From Romboutsia weinsteinii (GTDB lineage Bacteria > Bacillota > Clostridia > Peptostreptococcales > Peptostreptococcaceae), in assembly GCF_002250835.2 (NCBI RefSeq), contig NZ_NOJY02000021.1, positions 1 through 56,861 of the forward strand: 56,861 nt of DNA, given 5' to 3'. The notes beneath the pieces are model-generated. The model did no database searches and was not told the DNA's origin. It saw only the letters and a program-made list of their open reading frames with translations. How positions within the stretch are numbered: position 1 is the stretch's first letter; every line of letters begins with the position of its first letter. Both the position numbers and the translations under genes were made by a program. This document shows, in pieces, positions 1 through 8,607 of this stretch.

Positions 1-448
1 TAAATACTGTCCCAAATAATAATACATTCATATAAGACTGTGCATAATATAATGTATTTTCACTTGCTCCAAATATTGTTAGTATCTTATCAGAAAATAC
101 TAGACCTATTATTGTTACTATTATACCTATTATTACAGCTAGTGTTATAGCATTTCCTATTGTATCTTCTGCTTCTAATTTTTTTCTTTGTCCTAATTTT
201 ATAGACATATTAGTAGCTGCCCCTATACCTACAAGAGATCCAAAAGCAATTATTATTGTAGTTATTGGCATTGTTACTCCAAGACCTGTTATTGCCATTG
301 GTCCAACTCCCGGTATATTACCTATAAACATTCTATCTACTACATTGTAAAGTGCATTTACCATCATACCTATTATTGCTGGTACTGAATATTTTAGTAG
401 TAGTTTGCCTACTGGCTCTGTACCTAAAACTTGTTGACTATTATCCAT
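1..448 (-). CDS. MATE family multidrug efflux transporter, N-terminal part (runs off the window)
   Basis: The minus strand is open from an ATG at 448 to the window edge (about 149 codons, no stop seen). The protein begins MDNSQQVLGTEPVGKLL and continues with hydrophobic segments and the phrase YNVVDRMFIGNIPG. This is the conserved first-helix region of MATE cation/drug antiporters such as the MepA/NorM type, which expel drugs across the membrane using a Na+ or H+ gradient. A GGAGGA ribosome binding site lies just upstream of 448. An in-frame ATG at 460 overlaps that site and is unlikely to be used. The C-terminal two thirds are outside the window, so the subfamily is not decided. Confidence 0.88.
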   Translation of the reverse strand, partial: MDNSQQVLGTEPVGKLLLKYSVPAIIGMMVNALYNVVDRMFIGNIPGVGPMAITGLGVTMPITTIIIAFGSLVGIGAATNMSIKLGQRKKLEAEDTIGNAITLAVIIGIIVTIIGLVFSDKILTIFGASENTLYYAQSYMNVLLFGTVF

Positions 449-660
449 AATTTCCTCCATATTTATTTATATTTTATATACTCTCCAAAGTATATTTATT
501 TTCTTTTTATTAGAATTTGTATTTTTATTAGTTCTTCGTCATAAGATTTAATTATAACACAATTAATTGCATTTGCAACTTTTTTTAAAATCAAATTTTT
601 AATTATGTTTTTGACTTTTGGATGATGTATTTGTATAAATCGTTTTCTAGTTTTATATGT

Positions 661-703
661 AAAAAAAGCTAGCTTAGATATTTTAAATATCTAAACTAGC
701 TTT
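661..703 (-). terminator. Rho-independent terminator of the YVTN gene
   Basis: A long inverted repeat (AAAGCTAG... / ...CTAGCTTT, about 19 bp with one G-U pair on the minus RNA) is followed on the minus strand by a run of seven U. It lies about 65 bases downstream of the YVTN stop codon. Confidence 0.85.
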
Positions 704-767
704 ATACATACCATATCAAATTAAATCACGTACAAGTTTTCGAATATATTAATAATCTACTTAATCT

Positions 768-1928
768 TTACTTTATACATCTATCTACTGTAATTGTATC
801 TAAAAAGAATGGTTCTAACCCTACAGCTACTGTATTAACTACTCTTTTTATTGTATTATCAATAATAGATATAGTAGCATCCTCTGAATTTGCTACTACA
901 GTAAATCTATTATCCTCTGTAACAACAACTCCTATAGGTCCTACTCCAACAGGTATAGTAGCAACAACCTTGTGTAAAAATACATTTACTACAGATACAC
1001 TATTCCCATTTCTATTAGTTACATAAGCTAAATTCCCCTTACTATTAAATGCTACACCTGGTGGTCTATCACCAACCGGTATATTAACTGGTGATGCAAT
1101 GGCAAGCTTTGAATTAAATATTGTTATATCATCACTTCTTGGATTAGCTGATATCCCAACATAATTTTTACTTATAGCTACACTGATAGGTAATTCACCT
1201 GAAGACATAGTGCTAATTGGAAGATTTGAAAGTAAATCTATGACTACAATTTCATTGATAATTGGAAGTGTAACATATGCTAATCTTCCATCAGGATTTA
1301 TTGCTATTCTTTCAGCGTTACTTGTAAGAGGTATTTCACCTATTACCTTCCACATGTGATTTTTATATTCAACTATTGAAACATTTTGACTGTCAAAATT
1401 AGTTACATAAATAAATCTTCCATTGGGTGATACAGCAACAGCTAAAGGTACCTGAGATGTAAACGGAGGTTTATTAAGATTTATTCTAGCTATTTCTTCA
1501 TTACACTCAATAGAGATTACACCAATCGCTGCATCATCAGGGTATGTTGTATAAACATATTTTTTGTCAGGGCTTACTACAACATCAAGCGGAATTACAT
1601 CTAAAGGAATTCTTATTACTTCTTTACCTGATAATATATCAACTACTGATATACTATCTATATTTGCTACATAAGCAAGTATTTGCATTTTACTACTGTA
1701 GTTACCGTATCTATAATAGATTTCTTTATAGTTATCATCCTTTTTTTCTATTTTATCTGCTGATTGGTACTGGCTTACTTGATTTTTAATATTTATTTGA
1801 TTTCTACTTCTTATAATAGTTTCGTATGAGTCGGCTATTTTATTATCTTCGTTTTCTGCTATAGCGACTTCTTCAATATGCTCAATAGGCATGTTTATTT
1901 TTGTAGCTAGTAATTCATTTTTATTCAA
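768..1928 (-). CDS. YVTN-family beta-propeller repeat protein
   Basis: 386 residues. After a polar, low-complexity N-terminus (about 70 residues) come at least six blades of about 40 residues, with motifs such as VAVSPNGRFIYVTN, VTNRNGNSVSVVN and VVANSEDATISIID. These match the YVTN/YncE-like propeller family. Such proteins usually act as binding scaffolds; the ligand here is unknown. There is no signal peptide or membrane helix, so surface exposure cannot be claimed, although some clostridial relatives are spore-associated (inference). The start is a TTG at 1926-1928, with AGGAGG eight bases upstream. The gene has its own terminators on both sides and appears monocistronic. Confidence 0.8.
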   Translation of the reverse strand: MNKNELLATKINMPIEHIEEVAIAENEDNKIADSYETIIRSRNQINIKNQVSQYQSADKIEKKDDNYKEIYYRYGNYSSKMQILAYVANIDSISVVDILSGKEVIRIPLDVIPLDVVVSPDKKYVYTTYPDDAAIGVISIECNEEIARINLNKPPFTSQVPLAVAVSPNGRFIYVTNFDSQNVSIVEYKNHMWKVIGEIPLTSNAERIAINPDGRLAYVTLPIINEIVVIDLLSNLPISTMSSGELPISVAISKNYVGISANPRSDDITIFNSKLAIASPVNIPVGDRPPGVAFNSKGNLAYVTNRNGNSVSVVNVFLHKVVATIPVGVGPIGVVVTEDNRFTVVANSEDATISIIDNTIKRVVNTVAVGLEPFFLDTITVDRCIK

Positions 1929-2031
1929 GTTTATACCTCCTAGGCTTAGAATTACTCAACAAAGTTGTTTAATTTAACATATGACTAGAAATGACAATCT
2001 GTGACAAATCAAAAGATTTTGTATATTACAA

Positions 2032-2077
2032 AAGCCTATCCATATATTTATAATTCTTAAAATATATGGATAGGCTT
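2032..2077 (-). terminator. Terminator of the ABC exporter operon
   Basis: A perfect 16-bp stem (2032-2047 with 2062-2077, extendable by two A-T pairs) sits directly after the stop of the 592-residue ABC subunit. The minus-strand T tract is weak, but the stem is strong. Confidence 0.75.
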
Positions 2078-2080
2078 CTA

Positions 2081-3859
2081 TTATTTTCTTTCATTATCTA
2101 AGATATTGATATTATTATAGTAGTATCCTTTTAACTTCATAAGCTCATTGTGGTTTCCCATCTCAGATATTTTACCATCTTGAATTACGATTATATTATC
2201 ACAATTTCTAATAGTACTTAGCCTGTGAGCTATTATAAAGCTAGTTCTTCCCTTCATTATCTCTATCATAGTCTCTTGAATCTTAAGCTCAGTCTTTGTA
2301 TCTACACTACTAGTAGCTTCATCAAGTATCAATATATTAGGATTTTTTATAATGCTTCTTGCAATAGTAAGAAGTTGCCTTTCTCCCTGGCTTAGCTCTT
2401 GACCACTTTCATTGATTCTTGTGTTATATCCGTTTTTTAATCTCATAATCAAGTTATGTACTCCTACCTTTTTACAAGTATTAATTACATCTTCATCACT
2501 TACATCAAAATTTCCGTACTTAATATTTTGAGCTACAGTGTCATTAAATAAATAAGAGTCTTGTAAAACTACACCAAAGGAGTTTCTATAACTTTCTTTA
2601 CAATAATCTCTTATGTCTGTGCCATCTATCTTTATGCTACCTTCAGTTGCATCATAAAATCTTGTTATTAAGTTTACTATAGTGGTCTTTCCACATCCTG
2701 TTTCACCTATTATTGCATTTGAGGTATTTGCTTTTATTCTTAGATTAATATTTTTTAATACTGGCTCTTCCTCTTTGTATCCAAAGCTTACATCTTCAAA
2801 TACCAGCTCATCATTTATCTTATCAAACACCTTACAACCTTCATTATCTTCTTTTTCATCTTCTGCATCTAATACTTCAAACACCCTCTCACAACCTGCA
2901 AGCGCACTTTGAAAATTATTAAAAAGGTTGGCAAGGTTATTAAGTGGTCTAGTAAAACTTCTAGAGTAACTTAAGAAAGTTGCTATTACTCCTACTGTTA
3001 TGATATTTTTAGTGGCAAGTATCCCTCCTACTACAGATATAAGTGCAAATGATAGATTATTAATAACGTTCATCATAGGCATAAGCATTGCTGAGTATAT
3101 CTGTGCTTTTATACTTATTTTTAGTATTCTATCATTTATAACCTTAAAGTTTTTTATAGATTTTTCTTCATAATTAAATGCCTTTACAATGTTTATACCG
3201 CCTATCATCTCTTCCACATGAGCATTTAGCTTTCCAAGTTCTACTTGTTGGTCTTTAAATAACACCTTTGTTCTTCTTGCTATTGACTTGGTTAAAATTA
3301 GTACCAAAGGTATTGAAATTACTGTACATAAGGTTAGTATAGGGCTTGTTATTAGCATAATTATTAGTGTAGCAATTATTGTTAGTACACCTGATAGTAA
3401 GCTTGTTAGAGAATCTGATATACCTGAGCTTATGTTCTCAACATCATTGGCTACTCTACTCATAAGATCTCCATTTAAATTTTTGTCAAAGAATGATATA
3501 GGTAAATTTTGAAATTTAATAAATACTTTGCTTCTTATATTTCTTACTACCTTTTGACTCATGCCATATATTATGAAGTTTTGTAAAAATACCACTACTA
3601 CGTCTATTAGATAAGATACTATCAATACTATCAGCGTTATTTTTAGTAGATTTAGATTTTTAATATCAATATAATCTACAGCCTTTCCTATTAAGTAAGG
3701 CGATGCTATTACTAATAGTGCATCTAATATAACCAGTAACAATACTACTGATAGTAGCTTTTTCTCTGACCTAAAGTATCCCCATAGCCTTTTTATTGTA
3801 TTTCTAAAATCTTTAGGCTTCACCTTTTCCTTAAATCTATTTTTGTTACTACTCTTCAT
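2081..3859 (-). CDS. ABC exporter half-transporter, subunit with the consensus catalytic Walker B
   Basis: 592 residues: six membrane helices in residues about 35-320, then an ATPase domain. Visible motifs are Walker A GETGCGKTT near 385, Q-loop VLQDSYLF, a non-canonical signature LSQGE near 488, Walker B ILILDEATS with the catalytic Glu, and the H-loop His in IIAHRLS. It overlaps the upstream 570-residue subunit by 11 bases, so the two are translationally coupled. In heterodimeric type IV exporters (LmrCD, BmrCD, TM287/288) the subunit with good Glu/His carries the degenerate signature, exactly as here. The substrate is probably a hydrophobic drug or lipid-like compound, but nothing in the sequence fixes it. 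Confidence 0.93.
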   Translation of the reverse strand: MKSSNKNRFKEKVKPKDFRNTIKRLWGYFRSEKKLLSVVLLLVILDALLVIASPYLIGKAVDYIDIKNLNLLKITLIVLIVSYLIDVVVVFLQNFIIYGMSQKVVRNIRSKVFIKFQNLPISFFDKNLNGDLMSRVANDVENISSGISDSLTSLLSGVLTIIATLIIMLITSPILTLCTVISIPLVLILTKSIARRTKVLFKDQQVELGKLNAHVEEMIGGINIVKAFNYEEKSIKNFKVINDRILKISIKAQIYSAMLMPMMNVINNLSFALISVVGGILATKNIITVGVIATFLSYSRSFTRPLNNLANLFNNFQSALAGCERVFEVLDAEDEKEDNEGCKVFDKINDELVFEDVSFGYKEEEPVLKNINLRIKANTSNAIIGETGCGKTTIVNLITRFYDATEGSIKIDGTDIRDYCKESYRNSFGVVLQDSYLFNDTVAQNIKYGNFDVSDEDVINTCKKVGVHNLIMRLKNGYNTRINESGQELSQGERQLLTIARSIIKNPNILILDEATSSVDTKTELKIQETMIEIMKGRTSFIIAHRLSTIRNCDNIIVIQDGKISEMGNHNELMKLKGYYYNNINILDNERK

Positions 3860-5561
3860 CTCCCAAACTCCTATTTACTTGAGACTTGAATATGTCTTTG
3901 TATTCTTTACAGCTTTTCATCAATTCATCATGCTTTCCTTGCCCTACTATTTCCCCTTCTTCTAATACATATATGTTGTCACAGTCTATTACTGAGGATA
4001 TTCTTTGAGCTATGATTATACATGTTAAATCCTTTATGTATTTGCTTAAATTGTTTTTTATATTTGCCTCTGTGCCTGCATCTAGGGCACTAGTTGCATC
4101 GTCTAATATTAATAAGCTAGGTCTTTTTATAAGTGCTCTAGATATTGATATACGTTGCTTTTGTCCGCCTGATACATTGACTCCACCTTGACCAATGTGA
4201 GTGCTATAAGTATCTCTAAAGGAGTTTATAAATTCCTCAGCTTCAGCTATTTGAGCACATTGTTTTACTTCATGATATGTAGCTTTTTCACTTCCCCACC
4301 TTATATTGTCAGCAATACTTCCTGTAAATAAGGTATTCTTTTGTGGAACAATAGCAACACTTTTTCTTAGACTCTTATCACTTATCTTATTGATATCTAT
4401 TCCATTAATTTTTAGAGTTCCTCTGTCTATCTTGTAAAACTTAGGTATAAGATTTATTATAGAGGTTTTTCCACTCCCAGTTGATCCTATTATCCCTATG
4501 GTTTGACCTTTACTTATCTTTAGATTTATATTTTTAAGTACTGTATTTTCATTGTCTTTGTTATAAGAAAAGTCTATATCTTCAAATTCTATACTATCTA
4601 TCCTATCAATATTTTTAAGGTTTTCTTTTATATCACCGTCTTCTTTAAGTACTTCATTGACTCTTTCATAAGAGGTCTTTGCTCTTACAAACACGTTGAA
4701 TATATGAGATATCATAATAAGAGAGGTAAGTATCCTAGTCATGTAGTTTATGTACGCTACTATTACTCCTATCTTTATGTCAAAAGTAGGGATATTACCT
4801 AGGTACAAGACTAATACTATACTCATATTTACTATGAAGGTTATAAAAGGACTAAACACAGACATAACTCTCATAGCCTTAGTTGATGTGTTGTATAGTT
4901 CTTCATTTGTATGCTCAAATTTATCTACTTCATACTCATATCTGTTGAAGGTCTTTACTACTCTTACTGCTCCTAGATACTCTCTTATCTTAGAGTTTAA
5001 GTTGTCTATGTTTTTCTGTACTTTTTTAAATAATGGATAGCCTATTTTTAGGTTAGTACTTATTACTATAAATACTCCTATTATCATAACTACTAGTACT
5101 ATAGACATTTTTAGATTTAGTCTTATAGCCATTATTAGACTTCCTATACAAAGGATTGGTGATTTTATGAATACTCTCATCATACCGTGAACAAAGTTTT
5201 GTAGTTGTGTTACGTCATTGGTTAGTCTAGTTATTAGTGAGGCTTTGTTGAATTTTTCTATTGTTTTAAATGAATATGTATTTATTTTTGTAAATAGATC
5301 ATTTCTAAGGTCATATGCAAATCTTTGAGAAACGTTTGTTGAGATTATGTTTCTAGTCAAGGCAAATATCGCTCCAAACACTGTTATAATAAACATCTTA
5401 CTACCTTCTTTTAAGATGTAATTGATGTCATTTTGAGCTATTCCCTTGTCTATAATATTTGAAGTTATACCCGGTTGTATAAGATCTATTAAAGCTTCTA
5501 GTGTTACGAAGAATATAGATAGTAAAAATAGTTTGTAATATTTCTTTATATATTTTTTCAT
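3849..5561 (-). CDS. ABC exporter half-transporter, subunit with the degenerate ATP site
   Basis: 570 residues: six-helix membrane domain followed by an ATPase domain. Walker A GSTGSGKT lies near 359 and the signature VSGGQ is canonical. Walker B reads LLILDDATS, with Asp in place of the catalytic Glu, and the H-loop reads IIIAQRIS, with Gln in place of His. These substitutions are the hallmark of the TM287/LmrC-type partner whose own nucleotide site binds but barely hydrolyses ATP. It is the first gene of a two-gene operon. A likely promoter lies at 5605-5634, next to a long perfect inverted repeat. Confidence 0.93.
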   Translation of the reverse strand: MKKYIKKYYKLFLLSIFFVTLEALIDLIQPGITSNIIDKGIAQNDINYILKEGSKMFIITVFGAIFALTRNIISTNVSQRFAYDLRNDLFTKINTYSFKTIEKFNKASLITRLTNDVTQLQNFVHGMMRVFIKSPILCIGSLIMAIRLNLKMSIVLVVMIIGVFIVISTNLKIGYPLFKKVQKNIDNLNSKIREYLGAVRVVKTFNRYEYEVDKFEHTNEELYNTSTKAMRVMSVFSPFITFIVNMSIVLVLYLGNIPTFDIKIGVIVAYINYMTRILTSLIMISHIFNVFVRAKTSYERVNEVLKEDGDIKENLKNIDRIDSIEFEDIDFSYNKDNENTVLKNINLKISKGQTIGIIGSTGSGKTSIINLIPKFYKIDRGTLKINGIDINKISDKSLRKSVAIVPQKNTLFTGSIADNIRWGSEKATYHEVKQCAQIAEAEEFINSFRDTYSTHIGQGGVNVSGGQKQRISISRALIKRPSLLILDDATSALDAGTEANIKNNLSKYIKDLTCIIIAQRISSVIDCDNIYVLEEGEIVGQGKHDELMKSCKEYKDIFKSQVNRSLGDEE

Positions 5562-5604
5562 ATATCACCTCTTAAGCTATGATATTTTTGTATCTGTTAT
5601 AAGA

Positions 5605-5634
5605 ATTATATGTATGAAGTATTAGTTTTAGCAA
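5605..5634 (-). promoter_or_regulatory. Candidate promoter of the ABC exporter operon
   Basis: On the minus strand TTGCTA (5629-5634) and TATAAT (5605-5610) are separated by 18 bases, 44 bases upstream of the ATG. The -35 box forms the end of the 26-bp inverted repeat at 5629-5693. Confidence 0.55.
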
Positions 5635-5693
5635 AGATTATATGATAATATTAAGATTGTATATAATTTAATATTATCATATAATCTTTGCTA
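5629..5693. repeat. 26-bp perfect inverted repeat with 13-base loop
   Basis: Bases 5629-5654 are the exact reverse complement of 5668-5693. No T tract follows on either side, so it is a poor intrinsic terminator. One arm ends in the -35 box of the ABC exporter promoter. It may be an operator, a cruciform/RNA hairpin, or the trace of a small element. The rest of the 5562-5889 gap holds a smaller hairpin at 5759-5798 and no reading frame of note. Confidence 0.8.
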
Positions 5694-5758
5694 TTAGCGA
5701 TAACTTAAGCGGCTCACGTATGGCAGCTTGTGAGTTAATTGTAATTACTAATGCTCAA

Positions 5759-5798
5759 ATAAGCTATACTTTAAAATTAATTCTAAAGTATAGCTTAT
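5759..5798. terminator. Hairpin downstream of the lipoprotein pair
   Basis: A 15-bp perfect stem (5759-5773 with 5784-5798) lies about 90 bases downstream of the 174-residue lipoprotein. The flanking T tracts are weak, so terminator function is likely but not strong. Confidence 0.5.
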
Positions 5799-5889
5799 CT
5801 TATTTACTCTATTCTATTTATATACCCGATGTAGATGCTTTTAAATCTAATGATTTGTCTGAGAATAAATTGACGTAATTTCTACGTCC

Positions 5890-6414
5890 TTATTCTACTG
5901 TACCTAACATTAAAGTCATCACATCTTCATCAGTCTCAATTTGCCATTTTTTATCTACTTTACTTAAATTAATCTTTCCAGTTCTCGTTTGTAATTCACT
6001 ATTTTTAGCTTTATCTAGCATCAAATTAGTCATATCTTCTTCAGTAGATTCTGTTCCACTAAACATATTTCCAATACTCTCTTGAATCACTTCTAACATT
6101 ATATTACCAAAGTTTACTCCTGTTAGCTCAACCTCTACAGTTGCAGTATCTCCATCTACATTTTCATTAAGTACCTTTGCATCAAGTTTAGAGAATACTA
6201 CATCTATTAACTCATTATCTTCTTCAGTATTTTCCACTGTGTTTGTTTGCTCTTCTATCGATTCCATTAAATACTTGCTTACATCAGCATTAGTTCCTTC
6301 TTTTATTTCTTTAAAATACTGATTCACAACATCTGATGGGCTTTGAGATGCACATCCTGTTAATATAAATATTGTACATAGTGCCATACATACTAGCTTA
6401 ATTTTTTTTATCAT
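5890..6414 (-). CDS. Lipoprotein of unknown function (DUF4878/DUF5105-like)
   Basis: 174 residues with a signal peptide and lipobox LTGC (Cys about 21), so it is predicted to be lipid-anchored on the outer face of the membrane. After the Cys comes SQSPSDVVNQYFKEIKEG, the typical opening of small clostridial lipoproteins with a nuclear-transport-factor-like fold (DUF4878/DUF5105 group). The family assignment is tentative. AAGGGAGA precedes the ATG. It lies 24 bases after the larger lipoprotein gene and is probably co-transcribed with it. Confidence 0.75.
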   Translation of the reverse strand: MIKKIKLVCMALCTIFILTGCASQSPSDVVNQYFKEIKEGTNADVSKYLMESIEEQTNTVENTEEDNELIDVVFSKLDAKVLNENVDGDTATVEVELTGVNFGNIMLEVIQESIGNMFSGTESTEEDMTNLMLDKAKNSELQTRTGKINLSKVDKKWQIETDEDVMTLMLGTVE

Positions 6415-6438
6415 GATAAAATCTCCCTTATTATATTA

Positions 6439-7296
6439 TTAATCTATACTTTCTACTACATCATATTTATCTAATTTAACATCATAATCTATGTATATTT
6501 CTTTTTTATTCTCATCAAGTGCAGTTATGCTTACAGTTTTCAACTTCATATCATCTTTATTACCTGTAGTCGGAGCAAAACACTCTGTATTTGAACTTGT
6601 ATCCCCTGGAAGTAATGTGTCATATGATGATAAATACGCTACTTCTCCATTATCTATCTCATATTCAAAGCTAGCTGAAGTTATAATAGATTTTGAGTTA
6701 TTTTTTAGTTGAGTTTTGAAATACCTACTTCCTATTGAGTCTGGGTCTAATATTTGTGGATTTACAAACTCAATATCTGATACTACTACAGGTGATTTTA
6801 CAGTATTAGATGCCACATCTCCCTCTATAACATCATACTTATCTAATTTTACATCATAGTCTATGTACACTTCCTTATCACCTTCAATTGCAGTAATGCT
6901 CACTGACTTAGCCTTCATATCATCTTTATTTCCAGTAGTAGGTCCAAAACATTGTGTTTTTGAAGTTGTTTCTCCTGGCTTTATAGTGTCATAAGATGAT
7001 AGATATGCTACTTCTTTATTATCTAACTCAAGCTCTATACTAATACCCTTTATAGTTTTATCTGAGTTATTCTTAAATTGTGTTTCAAAATATATAGTAC
7101 CTACTGAATCTGGTTCTAGTACTTTTGCATCAACAAATTCTATATCCTTTACTAACACAGGTGATTTAGTTTCTTCATTTTGTTTTTGAGAACTGTTAGA
7201 AGATGGATTGTCACTACTTGAGCTACATCCTACTAATGCGGTCACACTTATTAGCGATATAATTGCCAGGCTTAATATTTTACTTTTTAATGACAT
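6439..7296 (-). CDS. Lipoprotein with an internal tandem duplication
   Basis: 285 residues with a signal peptide and lipobox ALVGC. The mature part is two copies of a domain of about 112 residues. Each runs from a (V/L)V(K/S)DIEFV start, through YLSSYDT and PTTGNKDDMK, to YIDYDVKLDKYDV. The alternating hydrophobic pattern suggests a beta-sandwich similar to extracellular DUF4352/DUF5780-type domains (inference). The copies differ at many positions but keep long identical stretches, so the duplication is fairly old yet constrained. It is first in a two-gene lipoprotein operon. The substrate or partner is unknown. Confidence 0.78.
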   Translation of the reverse strand: MSLKSKILSLAIISLISVTALVGCSSSSDNPSSNSSQKQNEETKSPVLVKDIEFVDAKVLEPDSVGTIYFETQFKNNSDKTIKGISIELELDNKEVAYLSSYDTIKPGETTSKTQCFGPTTGNKDDMKAKSVSITAIEGDKEVYIDYDVKLDKYDVIEGDVASNTVKSPVVVSDIEFVNPQILDPDSIGSRYFKTQLKNNSKSIITSASFEYEIDNGEVAYLSSYDTLLPGDTSSNTECFAPTTGNKDDMKLKTVSITALDENKKEIYIDYDVKLDKYDVVESID

Positions 7297-7523
7297 AAAA
7301 AATTCCTCCTATTTTGTATTATTATGTTTTAAACAAGCTCATTTATTATATAATATACACTCTGTCGAATTTTGTATTTTCCTCTGTATTTTTCCATTTA
7401 TTACTTGGTATATTATGTAAATAGTTTTAGAATTATTAAATAATAATCTAACTTCTGATTTTTGACCATGTATGATTATCTAATATAATGTTAGTATTAT
7501 TTAGAGATACTAACATAAAAAAA
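7297..7523. other. Intergenic region with one small hairpin
   Basis: No convincing reading frame was seen. A 9-bp hairpin (7489-7497 with 7507-7515) lies upstream of the terminator at 7524. The promoter of the lipoprotein operon must lie near 7300-7400, but no clear consensus was picked out. Confidence 0.4.
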
Positions 7524-7556
7524 TAAGCTGTGGGAACTGATATTCCTCACAGCTTA
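7524..7556 (-). terminator. Terminator downstream of the 108-residue protein
   Basis: Stem TAAGCTGTGGGAA / TTCCTCACAGCTTA (one bulge) is followed on the minus strand by a run of U (plus-strand A tract just before 7524). It lies about 100 bases after the stop codon at 7658. Confidence 0.8.
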
Positions 7557-7657
7557 CTTTGTTGATACTATAATGCTTCTAAGCTATAGCCTTTTATTTA
7601 CTCGGTTTATATATCTGTAGATCGAGTTTGTTAAGTATTCAGCTCAATCTATATTTA

Positions 7658-7984
7658 CTAATTTACAATATATGATTTAAGCAATTCTTTTACTTTAGCT
7701 GCAAAACTATCCCCTGCTCCAAAGTCAAACGCAAGTCCCGCAGTTCCCCCTCCTGTACCAACTGCTTTTACCCTTGTATTTCCCAGTGTATTATCACAAA
7801 TTAGTACTAATGCTGCATTACTGTTGTTTCTAAGATAATACTTTTGAAAAGTTGTAACCGTTATGTATTTATTGCTCTCTAATTTACACTCTTCATAATC
7901 TACCATCTCTGCTCTAATTTTCTCTTTGATTATTTTATTAACTTCTATTGGTGATATGTTTACATTAAAAACTTCCTTTGCCAT
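7658..7984 (-). CDS. Small conserved protein (possibly DUF6054 family)
   Basis: 108 residues, no signal peptide. An N-terminal amphipathic helical region (residues 10-30) is followed by strands (YITVTTFQKYYLRNNSNAALVLICDNT) and a glycine-rich turn GTGGGTAGLAFDFGAG. The size and pattern fit a small Firmicutes family annotated DUF6054, but I recall this only loosely. The start is ATG with a GGGGG-type site upstream. The function is unknown. It lies next to the NsrR gene, 58 bases downstream in the same direction, so co-transcription with the regulator is possible. Confidence 0.6.
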   Translation of the reverse strand: MAKEVFNVNISPIEVNKIIKEKIRAEMVDYEECKLESNKYITVTTFQKYYLRNNSNAALVLICDNTLGNTRVKAVGTGGGTAGLAFDFGAGDSFAAKVKELLKSYIVN

Positions 7985-8042
7985 AAATTTTCCCCCTAGT
8001 ATTTTTTATAGATACTTTCCTTATATATTTAAATCATCTATT

Positions 8043-8438
8043 TTAAAGTAAGTCTTCTAGAGTGTACTCGCTTAACTTTAATCTAAATGATTCTAAGGCT
8101 TCATTTAAAATAGGTTTTAACTTACAAGAACCAGCAACATTGCAAGTATTGCTTTCAGTAGAAAAGCATTCAACAATGCTTAAATTTTCTTCCATAGTTT
8201 GAAAAACATCTCCTAAATTTATATCACAAGGATCAGATGTTAGCTTTATACCACCATTTCTCCCCTTTGAAGATACAATGTAATTGTTTTTTGCTAGCTT
8301 ATAAACTATTTTCTTTATATGATGAGTAGATAAATTTAAAATATTTGATAGTTCATCTACTGTAAAAAGTTCATTGGGATTATTACCTAAATATATCAGT
8401 ATTCTAAAACTATAGTCGGTAAATTTTGATAAATTCAT
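8043..8438 (-). CDS. nsrR: NsrR-type Rrf2 family nitric-oxide-sensing repressor
   Basis: 131 residues. The winged helix is N-terminal (FTVDELSNILNLSTHHIKKIVYKLAKNNYI, then the GRNGGIKL wing), followed by the Fe-S ligand region. Cysteines at 91, 99 and 105 have the spacing C-x7-C-x5-C found in Bacillus NsrR, and Asp8, a cluster ligand in characterised NsrR proteins, is present. NsrR proteins hold a [4Fe-4S] cluster that reacts with NO and so relieve repression of NO-detoxifying genes. The gene is divergent from a globin gene across 169 bases, the expected target. The NsrR versus IscR choice rests on the cysteine spacing and context. Confidence 0.85.
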   Translation of the reverse strand: MNLSKFTDYSFRILIYLGNNPNELFTVDELSNILNLSTHHIKKIVYKLAKNNYIVSSKGRNGGIKLTSDPCDINLGDVFQTMEENLSIVECFSTESNTCNVAGSCKLKPILNEALESFRLKLSEYTLEDLL

Positions 8439-8560
8439 AATGCCTCCACAGATTAATGTTTTTATTTTAGTTATATTATTATTTTATACCATAATTAAAA
8501 CTTATGTATAGATATAAAGATAAATATGTTTAAAAGCAAAAACAGTAGGTATAAATATAA

Positions 8561-8590
8561 TACATTTAAAAGAGTATTTAAAATGCACAT
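8561..8590. promoter_or_regulatory. Candidate NsrR operator near the globin start
   Basis: An imperfect inverted repeat with ATTTAAA / TTTAAAAT arms and a flanking ATGCA lies 18-47 bases before the globin ATG. It resembles the AT-rich NsrR half-sites in other bacteria, but many AT-rich sequences would. It is a weak call. Confidence 0.3.
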
Positions 8591-8607
8591 TATAAAGGAG
8601 ATTAATT

